A stretch of DNA of 31,729 nucleotides from Trichomonas tenax (GCA_023091735.1 JALKBU010000590.1:1-31729), one strand, 5' to 3'. Counted from the stretch's first letter, positions 1-9,330 are shown. A program made the numbers and translations. Notes: generated by a model from the sequence alone, not told the origin.

Positions 1-640
1 TTTTACTGATGATTTTCACAAAATAATGATGATTACGCTTATTCATGTAAATTTAATTCTCTCATTGTTATTAGTATCATACAAGGAATCATCTGCTTAA
101 TTATAACTACTAAAGCAATATATAAATTAATTATCATATCAGATCTTAGTAAAAACTTTAATGTAATTCATTGGGTAGTATTTGAAATTAAATATTTTCA
201 TAATGTGGAACATTTTCACTATGTAATACTCCTTAAGCTAACATTTTTCAAAAATGAATGAAAAAAATTGAAAATGTCTATTTTAACGATTTGCTCAATC
301 AGCATTCATTATGTAATAATTATAAAATTCAAATCAATATTCTGATTTCATTTTCCCCTCTTAAATGTTTGAAAACAATAAATATTTTGTTTCCATCAGA
401 GAAATTTTTTCAGCATATTTGAGTCATTCTAACTAATAATATAAATAGTATCCATTAACTATGTAGAAATGATATTCAATTCAAAGCATGATAAATGAAC
501 TAATAATAAATTTCAATATATAATTTTCCTGCCGGATGAGCAGGATATGGTATTTTCTGACATCACTATACCATGTATATCTTATATATAATGCATTTCA
601 TGTAATTTACAATATTTTTTTTTCAACAAAAAGAAAAAAA
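1..640. other. AT-rich stretch, no gene seen
   Basis: No open frame of useful length and no recognisable domain on either strand. The only local structure is a weak inverted repeat near 548-588 (GGTAT / ATACC). Confidence 0.6.
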
Positions 641-644
641 TAAA

Positions 645-712
645 AAGGCTTTTCAGGAGTCGAACCGATGGCATATATAACCTTTAGCATTAACTAAACC
701 ACTACACTCAAA
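645..712 (-). tRNA. Degenerate tRNA-like sequence (tRNA pseudogene or Pol III element)
   Basis: Read on the minus strand, an A-box-like GAGTGTAGTGG (first base off the TRGYNNARNGG consensus) is followed by a perfect B box, GGTTCGACTCC, and then by a T-rich run that could terminate Pol III. The acceptor, anticodon and T stems do not pair convincingly: only two G-C pairs and one wobble form in the T stem. It is therefore unlikely to be a working tRNA. It may be a decayed tRNA or the head of a tRNA-derived repeat. No anticodon can be assigned with confidence. Confidence 0.35.
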
Positions 713-913
713 TTCAACATTCATCATTTTTATTCAATGGTGACACTAAAAATCTTGTCTACAGAAAGGTGACTCAAAAAAAGGAAAAACGCACCAGCGA
801 TGTTTCGAACAACCAAACTTTAATCAAAATTCCTGACACCCCCTGCTTTAGACCTGTGGCTAAAGTATTGTGAAACTGGGTAATGTGAAAATTTAATTTT
901 AAGATGAAAAATA

Positions 914-1261
914 TTAACAACCATAAGCAGAATCAGAGCTGTAAGTGCAGTGAAGGATTTCATCATTCGACTTATACATATCATAAAGAGATCCAATTGA
1001 TTCATTGGCACTTGGCAAAGTATTATTATTATTAAGGAAAACGAATATTGCCTGTTGCTCGCTGATTTCCAAACGCTTTCTTACACAGTAAACGAAATTA
1101 CCAATCGAAAGTGTTTTAGGGACGAAGAATTTTTTATTTGATATTTCAGGCAAATCTTTGCACCTAGGATCCCTGCTGACGAATATTGGCACATGGTCAG
1201 GATGTTTCTGGCGAATTAACTCGAGAGTGTTTTTTGTATCAAGATTTTCAAGTTCTGTCAT
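914..1261 (-). CDS. ATG8: Atg8/GABARAP-family ubiquitin-like autophagy protein
   Basis: A 115-aa protein of normal Atg8 length. Atg8 is conjugated to phosphatidylethanolamine on autophagosomal membranes and recruits cargo receptors carrying LIR motifs. Recognisable family landmarks are HPDHVPIFV near residues 21-29, the KKFFVP strand, the IGNFVYCVRKRL segment, a phenylalanine-rich IFVFLNN strand, SIGSLYDMYKSNDE, and the terminal TYSSDSAYG. The conserved conjugation glycine is residue 114 and is followed by a single cysteine, so Atg4 would have to remove only one residue. The frame stays open upstream to 1342 but has no ATG there. The ATG at 1261 gives the length expected for the family and sits just downstream of two GTCAC initiator-like sequences. 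No neighbouring gene shares its orientation closely. Identification is confident; activity is inferred. Confidence 0.93.
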   Translation of the reverse strand: MTELENLDTKNTLELIRQKHPDHVPIFVSRDPRCKDLPEISNKKFFVPKTLSIGNFVYCVRKRLEISEQQAIFVFLNNNNTLPSANESIGSLYDMYKSNDEILHCTYSSDSAYGC

Positions 1262-1278
1262 TGCTGAAAAATAAAAAT

Positions 1279-1301
1279 GTGACAATAACTTTAAAAGTGA
1301 C
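1279..1301 (-). promoter_or_regulatory. Candidate initiator elements upstream of ATG8
   Basis: On the minus strand GTCACTTTT (1293-1301) and GTCACATTT (about 1275-1283) lie roughly 20-40 bases before the ATG. Both contain TCACT/TCACA, which is close to the trichomonad initiator TCA(+1)Py(T/A) that normally lies a short distance before the start codon. The same GTCACTTTT string precedes other genes in this window. Confidence 0.4.
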
Positions 1302-1839
1302 AAAATTCTCGATCCGATTGTTTTTGATTTTTTCAAGGACAAATAATCATATTTAATCGAATTTCCCTATAAAGAACACATATATTCGATCCATATATAA
1401 TCAATAACCAATAAAACACATATGTTACCATCAAGGTTATTTTTGTTCAATTTGAAATTTTTCTTTATTTCACAATCTCTGCATGAAATGTTTGTGAGAA
1501 GGCTGTATAGAGGCTGTTTCAGTCACTATGGCTACAAATAATATTTTTATAATCGCAAAATAATATCGTTTTTTCCTGACGGAGATTACATATGAGAACC
1601 ATCAATCATAGGGAGCAAAGAGTGGATGTTTGAGAAAAGAGAAGTTACATGAGAAAATTTATTCATGAAAGGGCTTCTTATTCCCTTCCTCCCAATTTTT
1701 TTCGACAAAATTTATATGGTATATTCCATGTGGCATGGGGAATATGTCCTATTAAGGACTAAGCTTGGTGAACCTAAGTTCTCGAGATTTCACAATTGGA
1801 AAATTATCATGTATCTGATTTCAAATCTGACTTTACATG
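1302..1839. other. Intergenic AT-rich stretch, no gene seen
   Basis: No conserved protein could be read in either orientation. A 100-codon plus-strand frame at 1665-1967 overlaps the tRNA-like element and has no recognisable features. Confidence 0.5.
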
Positions 1840-1908
1840 ACAAATATAGTATAACGGTTAGGATCAATACTGACAAAACCAATGCTAGGTTTGAATCCTG
1901 TTATGATC
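1840..1908 (+). tRNA. Degenerate tRNA-like sequence, second copy type
   Basis: A full match to the Pol III A box (TAGTATAACGG, 1847-1857) is followed 30 bases later by a near-perfect B box (GGTTTGAATCC, 1888-1898, one change) and a T6 run at 1911-1916. The T stem pairs in four of five positions (G-C, G-C, A-T, T-G). Only three acceptor pairs form, and the anticodon stem does not pair. The spacing and boxes are tRNA-like, but the cloverleaf is broken. A GAC reading of the anticodon is possible but weak. Confidence 0.4.
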
Positions 1909-3060
1909 ATTTTTTAACTTTTTTTTATAAACATCGTGCATTTTATGCACATGCATTATTATTCTAGTTAATGTATGGACGCACACGCATTTGCATTGTT
2001 CAGGAGCATTGTTTTCTGCCATCCAAACAGACCTAACTCAATAAATAAAATCAAATTATTTGAAGTTCATTGATGAGTTAACTGATATTTTGCTAATACT
2101 TGTGTACAAAATGAAGCCTTCAATAGTTCTCGATCTCTTCTATTAATATAATTCGAATAAATGAAAAATTTATTCGACGTGAAAATTGATCAATTTCTGG
2201 GGGATCCTATAGTATTCATAATATAACAATTCATGACAATGTACAGAAATATAATCAAAATGTATTCTATGAATAGCAGAGGTAAATATAGTATCTAAAC
2301 AAAAATACATTAACTTTTTGCTAACAATGAAAATATTTGGCGGAAATTATTAATTTGGATTCATATAAGTGTGCAATTTTCAGCAAAACCAAAATAACAA
2401 ACAAATAAAATTATGATGAATTATTTTATCATTTTTATTTCATTTGACAAAGACGTTAATTTTTTGACATACATCAAGTGTTCAGCCCACAACATGCATA
2501 CACAAAGCCAATTATCGTGGGAGCTATGCATCGTATCTCGATACCCAATAGATAGAAAAATCTGTAAAATTTCTTAAAATACCGAAATTTCACCAATTTA
2601 CCTATTCCTTCATTGATACCATTAATATTAATATTGAGTATATTACTACACATCATTAATGTATGTATATATTTTTAGAAAACATCGCATATATAGTTAA
2701 AATTAGTTAAATCTAATTCGTATCTACAAAAGTTAGGTTGCTGCAGCATTCATATTGCAGCTACAAGTTAATGTCTATACTGACACTATACCTACGAAAG
2801 ATGATGCAATAAAATTGGTTACAATTTTTGTTATATATAGTGACTAAACGAAGCTTATAAACATATATAAAAGTCAAAATAATTATATATCGTTCGCTTA
2901 ATAATGCAAAATTCCGTTTTTTTTTAAAATCACTATTAACTTCAATATAGTCTTGATTATGTATTTCTAACTGATTCAATACATATGTATATCAAGTAGT
3001 TAAAAGAATTTTTATGTGTGTTTAGCTGTTACACAATAGGACATAAAGATAATCTGAACT
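1909..3060. other. AT-rich stretch, no gene seen
   Basis: Short frames only, none with recognisable domains or believable composition. From 3065 to 3270 the sequence becomes richer in G+C and holds a 67-codon minus-strand frame, directly beyond the broken fibre-like gene. I could not identify it. Confidence 0.5.
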
Positions 3061-3289
3061 TTTTCTATCCGAAGGATAACCTTAAAGAGTGAGAAGGTCT
3101 TTTATTCATGTGGTAAATATTTTTTAAAACAAAATCTATGGGCAGACAACCTTGAGCTTCTTTGTTTGAAGTGAAACAGTGATCTCTGTCTGTTCCTTGC
3201 AAGAGGTGTATTGACTTCGAGTGTCCACAGACAGCAATTCCAGCATGATCAATATGTTTAAGGGACAATAGGAATACATACTATCTAGA

Positions 3290-4267
3290 TCTTTTACAGA
3301 AACACTATCAGCTTTAATATTATTAAATTCAGTATGTGTATGATTAATATTAGATTTATTATTATTATTTAATTATTCGGCAACATATGTTTTATCAGAT
3401 TTATTATTTATTATATTTTCTAAATCTTCATGTGAATGATCTTTACTAGCTTTATTATTTAATTCTTGAATTACATTTAATCTATTATCCGAATCTGGTT
3501 CAATATATATTATATCATTATTTGTAATTAGACCTGCTGTAAACGTTGGTGATTTAATTGCTGGAGCACCACCTGTTTCATATACATAAGCATCAATTTC
3601 ATTTATTGAAACTTTATTAGATTTATTATGCATACGATTAATATCAGATTTATTATTTATTATATTTTCTAAATCTTCATGTGTATGATTTATATTAAAT
3701 TTATTATTTAATTCTGTTCTTAAATCTTTATTATTAATAATAATTTCTTGAGTATTAATTTTACCAACTGTAATAGATGTTTGTTGTTCTGGTTCTTCAT
3801 TTATTTCTAAATCATGATCATCAGGTATTTTAGTGAAATTAGTTAAGTTATCAAATATACAGAACATAACTGTCTAAATATTTCAGCAACTGTAAAAGTA
3901 ATAAGTGAATCATTATTTTTTCAGTGCCTTCAAAACTTATATTATTATCTTTAATCAAACTATTAACATAATTCAATAAAACACCATAACTAGGAAATAG
4001 CTTATTGAATTTTTCAGCAATTGTGGGTTCAGGTACTACAGTAACTTCATTAATATCTCTAGCCATAATACTTCTAGTACCAACTCTAGATAAGTTTCTA
4101 AGAAATGTAGTAACTTGACTGAATAAATTCATATGACTATCCATTTCTTGTCCTGTAAGATCCTGTATCCAATTAATATTATTAGTAGTCATAGCATTTA
4201 TTTCTGAAATGAATGTACGAAATGATTATAAATTAGCTGTAGTACCTTCTAATAAATCTGATAACAT
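3290..4267 (-). pseudogene. Broken fibre-like repeat protein gene (HTH-x-DL...NNKS repeats)
   Basis: A single ancestral gene can be followed in minus orientation. It begins at the ATG at 4267 (MLSDLLEGTTANL), meets a TAA at 4228-4226 in codon 14, then runs on in frame as SFRTFISEINAM and NINWIQDLTGQEM. The reading shifts frame near an A-run at about 3920 and again near 3860, and continues as LTNFTKIPDD. It meets a TAA at 3375-3373 and can be followed to about 3290. The distal half holds repeats of the type HTHEDLENIINNKSD, twice nearly identical, plus degenerate NNKS/HTHTEF units. Such H-x-H...N-K-A/S repeats are typical of trimeric fibre or phage-tail-fibre-like proteins; the relation to any viral or Maverick-type element is only a guess. 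It is not functional as it stands. Confidence 0.6.
3394..3700 (-). repeat. Two-copy direct repeat inside the fibre-like pseudogene
   Basis: About 45 bases starting at 3394 recur at 3643 (offset 249) with one or two changes. They encode the HEDLENIINNKSD unit. The high DNA identity between the copies suggests recent unit duplication or gene conversion before, or early in, decay. Confidence 0.7.
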
Positions 4268-4939
4268 ATGACACATTATATATAAAAATAAAAATTAAAT
4301 ATTTTTTAAAACAATGAATACAAGCATATATAAAGATTGCAATATGAATTATGGTGATCACCATAATATTACTAAAATGCATGGATATGAGTTAATCACT
4401 TCAATGTTAGATCAACCAATCTCATTTGTTTACCATTTTGATAAAAAAGGAATGTTTGGGATCATTGCTGACTGAAAATAAATGAAATTGTTATCACCAT
4501 AACACTAGTTCTTCATATACAGACCCGTAAAGGAATATCTTTGATTCATCAGATTCAGAATCCGATTCCTTTTCAGATTAACAATTGTTATATTAAAATA
4601 TTGATTTTGTATTAAATGAGAGATGAAATGAGATTGAATGATGCAATATAACAACGATTTACAAAGGATATTTAATGATCATATTTCGCAATAATATTGC
4701 TTTTCAGTTTTATTGTCAGTTTTCCTTAAAATTGTGGGAAAACCAACAAAATAACGAAAACGTAGCAAAAAACTTTATGAAATTATCAAAATTCGATACT
4801 GTTGACATCTAGAATATACATAGAAGAAACATAATATATAAAAATTTTTGGTTCAAATTCACGCCAGTTTTCTCTAAGCAACCTTCAAAAGCAGGTTGTT
4901 TTGAATAGTTTTATAATATCAATCAATCGATCTGTTTAT
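4268..4939. other. Intergenic AT-rich stretch with a perfect palindrome
   Basis: No coding region recognised. It holds the 20-bp palindrome at 4348-4367. The related string TCACCATAA recurs at about 4495, so the half-site may matter more than the palindrome. Confidence 0.5.
4348..4367. repeat. Perfect 20-bp palindrome
   Basis: ATTATGGTGATCACCATAAT is its own reverse complement over all 20 bases. It lies about 80 bases upstream of the original start of the fibre-like gene. It could be a dimeric protein-binding site or a chance palindrome in AT-rich DNA. Confidence 0.8.
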
Positions 4940-5821
4940 TCACCTATTCGTCATAATTGTTGCATAAAAACCATAACAAAATGAAAATAGTAATTTTGAG
5001 AAAGCATGATAACCAATGATGTTACTTATTGAACAATCTTTAAGTTTATGAGCATCACAATAATGTTGCCTATTTAGGGAAAATAAAGTGACTTTTGTAT
5101 TAATTTTGACATTATAATTTTCTATATTGATATTTGAGATACAATTTACAAAATTTATAGACCCTGATCCAACAAAAGCTTTACTCGAATCAATTATGAT
5201 GCAGTTATTGAGTATCGCTGAACAATCCAAATAACAAATAGCCGACAATTTTGATGCATTTACAAAGTTGCATGTAAAAGCTTCTCTTTCATTTGTAACA
5301 GCTTCAAAAAATCCAAGATCATATGCGTTATGTGCCGATTGGCAGTAACTAAACACAGTTCCTGTTGTACAACCATAGAAAGAAATTAAACTTGCACCAC
5401 CCACTCCAAAATTATATGAACCATTTAAATAAGTGGAAATGATTTTATTTGATTTGCAAATCACACAACTATCCGATGATTTTTCAGGCGATGGCCCGCA
5501 AAGTTCATAATTATTATATGATATATTCATATTTGTGTTCTCTGTATAAATTGCATTTCCATACTTATTATTTTCTTGAAGTGATGAGTAGCAACTGTAA
5601 AACATATTACCAATCACTTGTGAGTTGCAATTATTCAAATAAATTGCACCTCCTTCATTTGTTGTCCAACAAAGGAAGAATGAACAACAATATATTTTTG
5701 TATTGGCATTATTCAGAGATATAACACCACCTATGCTGCTAGCATAGACATCTTGGAAGTTTGCATTGGACACATTGTATTGCAATTTCCATCATATCAA
5801 GTTTTTATAAAAATCAATCAT
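4940..5821 (-). pseudogene. Beta-helix-type (Pmp/pectin-lyase-like) protein, copy 1, premature TGA
   Basis: A family of about 300 aa with features of right-handed beta-helix proteins: GGVISLNN, GGAIYLNN, FVNAS and NFVNC strand-turn units, and many cysteines. Trichomonad genomes carry Pmp-like proteins with GGA(I/L/V) and FxxN repeats, so a surface-associated role is plausible but unproven. An ATG at 5821 starts MIDFYKNLI, is stopped by TGA at 5794-5792 (codon 10), and the same frame then continues uninterrupted for over 280 codons to 4940. Family landmarks are CWTTNEGGAIYL, NKYGNAIYT, SSDSC, NGSYNFGVGGASLISF, CQSAHN, and an ICYLDC / NNCIIIDS stretch. No signal peptide or clear membrane anchor is visible. 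The body is well preserved, so the single TGA is either recent or the true start lies elsewhere. Confidence 0.6.
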
Positions 5822-5833
5822 AAAACGTCTATC

Positions 5834-5844
5834 AAAAAGTGACA
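5834..5844 (-). promoter_or_regulatory. Candidate initiator element for beta-helix copy 1
   Basis: TGTCACTTTTT on the minus strand, preceded by CCTTCCT, ends about 13 bases before the ATG at 5821. TCACT matches the trichomonad initiator pattern. The block CCTT(N)TGTCAC/ATTTT also precedes copies 2, 3 and 4 of the same family at a comparable place. Confidence 0.4.
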
Positions 5845-5889
5845 AGGAAGGCTATTCACTTTCAGGGACTTGAGCGGTTTCTGCAACAT

Positions 5890-5936
5890 GACGCAACTTT
5901 ACAAATCCTCTCAAAATTGAGAGCCAATGTTGCGTC
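5890..5936. repeat. Nested inverted repeat (possible hairpin)
   Basis: GACGCAAC (5890-5897) pairs with GTTGCGTC (5929-5936). Inside it CTCTCAA (5908-5914) pairs with TTGAGAG (5917-5923) around a 2-base loop. Both arms are perfect. The element is upstream of beta-helix copy 1, in a patch that is GC-richer than its surroundings. It could be a structured RNA, a binding site or part of a decayed repeat. Confidence 0.65.
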
Positions 5937-6431
5937 AAGTTGTGGAAGCTCGAAAAAATTGAATACTTTTCAGCAAGATTTGAGAGGGCCAAAATGTTAA
6001 TGTCATTGCAAAGTCACTTTTGGTGATTCTTGCTTTTCGTTGAAGCCTGCTCACCATACTTGCACCACAGATACTCCATCCTGTGGAGATGATAAGAGTC
6101 TTAAGCCGAGTCGATTCAAGTTGGCCAGCATGAGATACAAATCAAAGTCCGTCAAAACAACGAAACCGACAGAATCCAGTTGACACACGATAGCTTGGCA
6201 ATAGCAATTGCATATTACGTTGTCAAATCATATCTTGAAAAATTTCAAAATAATGCAAACCTTCAATTTCATATTTTTATCAACTAACACGGATTTTTAG
6301 CGACAGCCAAAGCAGAAGCATTGTATATCCTACCAAATCTCCGTATTACAGCAATCATGGGCTTGTTTTTAAATATTGCCAATTTTTAATAACATGCTTC
6401 CATGATATACACTATCGGATTTTTGTTGTCC
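5937..6431. other. GC-richer unidentified patch (5,870-6,240), then AT-rich DNA
   Basis: The composition differs from the neighbours. Reading the minus strand gives partly open frames (for example NLAEKYSIFSSFHNL) that are broken by stops and match nothing I recognise. It may be a relic of a gene or repeat. Confidence 0.4.
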
Positions 6432-6707
6432 TGTATGTTCTAAGCATGTTGGGTCTATTTAGCTGCTCTATTTCAATTATATAAAATTCGCAAAAAATTG
6501 TCAATTTATTGGCTATTACTCGGTATAGTTACATTTCTAACGTGCGTTAGAATATTGTTTCATTACATACATAAGACTATTTATACTTTTCAATGTTCAA
6601 AAAAGCACAAACATCCTATAGCTAACATTTATATCTAGAATTGAAATTACATACGTTGGGAGGATATGTCCAATTGAAGAAACCGATGGATGTCCAAAAT
6701 ATATATA
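6432..6707. repeat. Dispersed repeat, copy 1, left part (interrupted)
   Basis: The 276 bases from TGTATGTTCTAAGC to the TATATATA run are repeated at 15447-15722 with about four differences (two adjacent substitutions, one substitution, one A-run indel). The right part of the same repeat is found 2.5 kb away at 9197-9330. In the other copy the two parts are contiguous. Confidence 0.9.
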
Positions 6708-6729
6708 CCTTACTTTTCCTACATCTGGA
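6708..6729 (+). repeat. Left terminal inverted repeat of the 2.5-kb element
   Basis: It begins CCTTACTTTTCCTACATCTG. It pairs imperfectly (16 of 22) with the right end, and follows a TA dinucleotide. Confidence 0.7.
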
Positions 6730-7434
6730 CTAAAATAAGGTAAATGTTAGAATCTATACAATATAACTATAGTGGAAGACTTTATTTTGTGCATATCGAT
6801 AGAGAACGACCATAAGAAACATCAGCATGAATATGAGGTGAATTTGAAGTGTTGAATGAAATTTAATGAGAATATTAAAATTTGAAATATAGTCCAGGGT
6901 TGGGGGTGGAATCTACAGTATGATGTTAGTATGTTTGAAATGGTAGAAAGCTTATATCAATTGTATTGAAACAAATTGAATCTGAATCAAGATCCTAATG
7001 ATGTGTTTAGATAGATTAATTAAACGATATGATTGTATTGTGCAATGCTAATATATAGGGAATATGTACAGACTAATTAAAAAGCATATATGAAGAGTTT
7101 GAAACGTATTATTGTGTTATTTACATATGATGGTGTGAACATTCTTAGATATAAGTCGCTAATGAGTATTTCATATATTTGATGAAAGTATAATGAAATT
7201 TAATTTTAAAGTGATACAAAATATTAAAACAAATTAGTCTAAATAAGCGCAATTGTTATAGGTAGCGTCATATATAATGGACATGAAAATGATATAGATA
7301 TATATGAAATAAAATGAAAATGAAAAAAATAAAATTAACATTCTATGATCGTTTTGTTATGAATATATATTGGCATGGGTTTTTGTATGGTGTGGAATAG
7401 ATATTATAATATAATTTCATGAAAATGTAGTTCT

Positions 7435-7553
7435 GCCATGTAAAACTAATTTGTCACGTATATTCGGAAATTTGACATGTAAATATGACTGACACGTAAA
7501 CTTGATTTTGACGTGTATATTTGTTTTTGACGTGTAAGTGACATCTGACACGG
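7435..7553 (+). repeat. Seven-unit array of a GACAYGTAAA-like motif, about 19-bp period
   Basis: Units start at 7435, 7453, 7474, 7491, 7510, 7529 and 7547. The cores are GCCATGTAAA, GTCACGTATA, GACATGTAAA, GACACGTAAA, GACGTGTATA, GACGTGTAAG and GACACGGCAA, at intervals of 17-21 bases. It lies within the transposon-like insertion. The regular spacing, near two helical turns, suggests an iterated protein-binding site, for example for a transposase or another DNA-binding protein. A related but less regular set occurs at 16579-16684. Confidence 0.7.
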
Positions 7554-7574
7554 CAAATTAAGAACCTAACAACA

Positions 7575-7770
7575 ATTTCGAATTTGATGATATAAAAATA
7601 ATCGGACGAATGCATAGTTAACATAAATATGTATATCATTTCAAAAAAAAAATCAAAGAATAAATTTTTTATTTTTCTTTTTTCTTTTGATTTCGAATTT
7701 GATGATATAAAAATAATCGGACGAATGCATAGTTAACATAAATATGTATATCATTTCAAAAAAATCAAAG
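7575..7770 (+). repeat. Direct repeat of about 80 bp (7575-7658 and 7690-7770)
   Basis: ATTTCGAATTTGATGATATA begins both copies, offset 115 bases. The copies run to ATCAAAG and differ essentially only in the length of an A-run. A T-rich spacer of about 30 bases separates them. It is inside the 2.5-kb insertion, and near-identity implies a recent duplication. Confidence 0.9.
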
Positions 7771-7775
7771 AAAAA

Positions 7776-8160
7776 ATGTGTTATGTTTTGTCTCAATTTA
7801 CAGGTCAAATATCAAAAGATCATTCGACCAGTTTGCCAGAGGTTATAGCTGTTTGGCAGAACCAACAGAAGTCATGTCCTGCCTCAACCAGCACCTTTTC
7901 AACCTATAGGCCATTGATCAAGACACCTCTACCCCAACCCCTAGCGCACTTCCCTTTCCCTACTCTCCCAGGGCTGTCTTCGTCAATGTCAGCATACTTC
8001 GGTTTGTTCTCTGTTTTGTGGAAAGAAGAATCATTAATTGGCTTAATTGCAATCAGTGTCCAGGGAAAACTCGGATGTCTGAGTCACCCGCGGAAGAAGC
8101 GGCAGAAACTGGTCGTTTCAGAGATAACCAAGTCATGACAATATCTTCTTACATTACCTT
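7776..8160 (+). other. GC-richer patch with open frames inside the insertion, unidentified
   Basis: The composition is clearly different from the flanking DNA. Plus-strand frames include a 120-codon frame starting at 7776 with many prolines and serines, and an overlapping frame at 8018-8242. No transposase DDE/DDD block or other motif is visible on either strand. It may be captured sequence or a decayed gene. Confidence 0.35.
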
Positions 8161-9174
8161 CTTCGCTCTCATAAAATGTCACTTTTCATTGTTTTTAATG
8201 AAGCAGACAACCCTTTATTGTCATCTATTTCTTCCAAATTAACATCTCCATCCATTCACCAATTACATTCAGAAGCCTCAGTCAATCATTCTTTTAAATT
8301 TCATCAATTCAATCAAAGCGATTTTTATATCAGAAATAATTATCTGCTTTTATGCATTTTTAGTATCTGGTCGATATCTTATCACTGCTGCTATACTGAT
8401 ATTACCTATTAATTGCATATTTGTTCTTTATTTCCTTCGGCAAATTTTGTTAATCTAGAATTCAGTCTGGCTATTCATGGCCTCAATTGCTCTGCAACTA
8501 TATCCTTTCATTTACACATTCATTCTCCGGATTTATACTTGTTATCGTTTTTCGGTGTATAAGTCATGATATAGTTATTTGAATATACAAATTGGATGTA
8601 ATTATGACATGCCTTTCATGTGTTATTTGTAAATTATCTATACACATTGTAATAATTATTTTGCACAATAATAATTTCCATAGATCTGATTTCATTGCCT
8701 ACAATAGTTACAATTCTTATATTTATACCAAGCCTGTACTATGCGATAGTAATACATCGATCAAATTTATAATTTTATCACAATTATCAGAATTGCTAAA
8801 ATTTAACAAATATAACAAAAAATAGAATGTGTAGATGCTGCTTAATATTATATTAGTATTTGGTTAAATCAAGTATATTTTTCATATATAAATCTTAAAT
8901 TTTCTTCTTTTTACAAAATTAAGAATAATATTTCCGTACATGTGAACACCACATTGCCAATAGCTATTTTCTAACAAGTAAGAAAGTTTTTAAGCTAAAT
9001 TCTAAATTTTATAAATATTTCAATCTTCTTATTTTGCATGGTGTTAAGCATGTATTCATATGCAGAAACATATGCATATTGATATCTCATTGTTTGCTTT
9101 CAATGATTTAAGTTTTATTTCGACTTACGTAACAAAATTTGTTTTTTAGTTCATGGGTAAGATCATGAAAATTT

Positions 9175-9196
9175 TCCAATTTTAGGGAAGGTAGGG
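9175..9196 (-). repeat. Right terminal inverted repeat of the 2.5-kb element
   Basis: In reverse complement it begins CCCTACCTTCCCTAAAATTG. It is followed on the plus strand by the TA at 9197-9198 and then by the right part of the split dispersed repeat. Confidence 0.7.
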
Positions 9197-9330
9197 TATT
9201 CCTATTTTAGATTTTTATCATATCTTTGAATAAACATGTTTTATAGCTCATATATACTGTTTTTTTTCATATATTCTATATATAAAATGCATATTGTCAG
9301 TTGATCTATATAGGTGCATTTGATTTTTTG
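9197..9330. repeat. Dispersed repeat, copy 1, right part
   Basis: From TATTCCTATTTTAG to GTGCATTTGATTTTTT it matches 15721-15856 with only a few differences. Together with 6432-6707 it forms one copy of a repeat of about 410 bp. Confidence 0.9.

Larger units (their letters stand above)
6708..9196. mobile_element. 2,489-bp non-autonomous DNA transposon, TA target duplication (Tc1/mariner-like)
   Basis: The insertion splits a repeat whose uninterrupted copy is at 15447-15856. The left end starts CCTTACTTTTCCTA and the reverse complement of the right end starts CCCTACCTTCCCTA. Over the first 22 bases 16 agree, and the first 14 differ only by transitions. The insertion is flanked by TA at 6706-6707 and 9197-9198, where the uninterrupted copy has a single TA. 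TA duplication with short inverted repeats is the hallmark of the Tc1/mariner/pogo group. I find no transposase: the interior has only short frames, a 19-bp-period motif array, an 80-bp direct repeat and a GC-richer patch. It is therefore probably a non-autonomous or internally replaced element mobilised in trans. Confidence 0.75.

Noticed and set aside
1665..1967. 100-codon plus-strand frame
   Set aside because: It runs through the tRNA-like element and has no conserved features.
3065..3268. 67-codon minus-strand frame in a GC-richer patch after the fibre-like relic
   Set aside because: No recognisable domain, and alternative frames look no worse. It may be tail sequence of the relic but cannot be supported.
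5449..5724. Plus-strand 91-codon frame
   Set aside because: Antisense shadow of beta-helix copy 1.
5792..5794. TGA as a sense codon (alternative genetic code)
   Set aside because: The B56 gene ends with TGA at its expected length, and the TGA sites in the beta-helix copies do not fall on a conserved residue. Ordinary decay is simpler.
7776..8138. 120-codon frame in the insertion as a possible transposase
   Set aside because: Pro/Ser-rich sequence without DDE/DDD or helix-turn-helix features. The reverse strand is no better.
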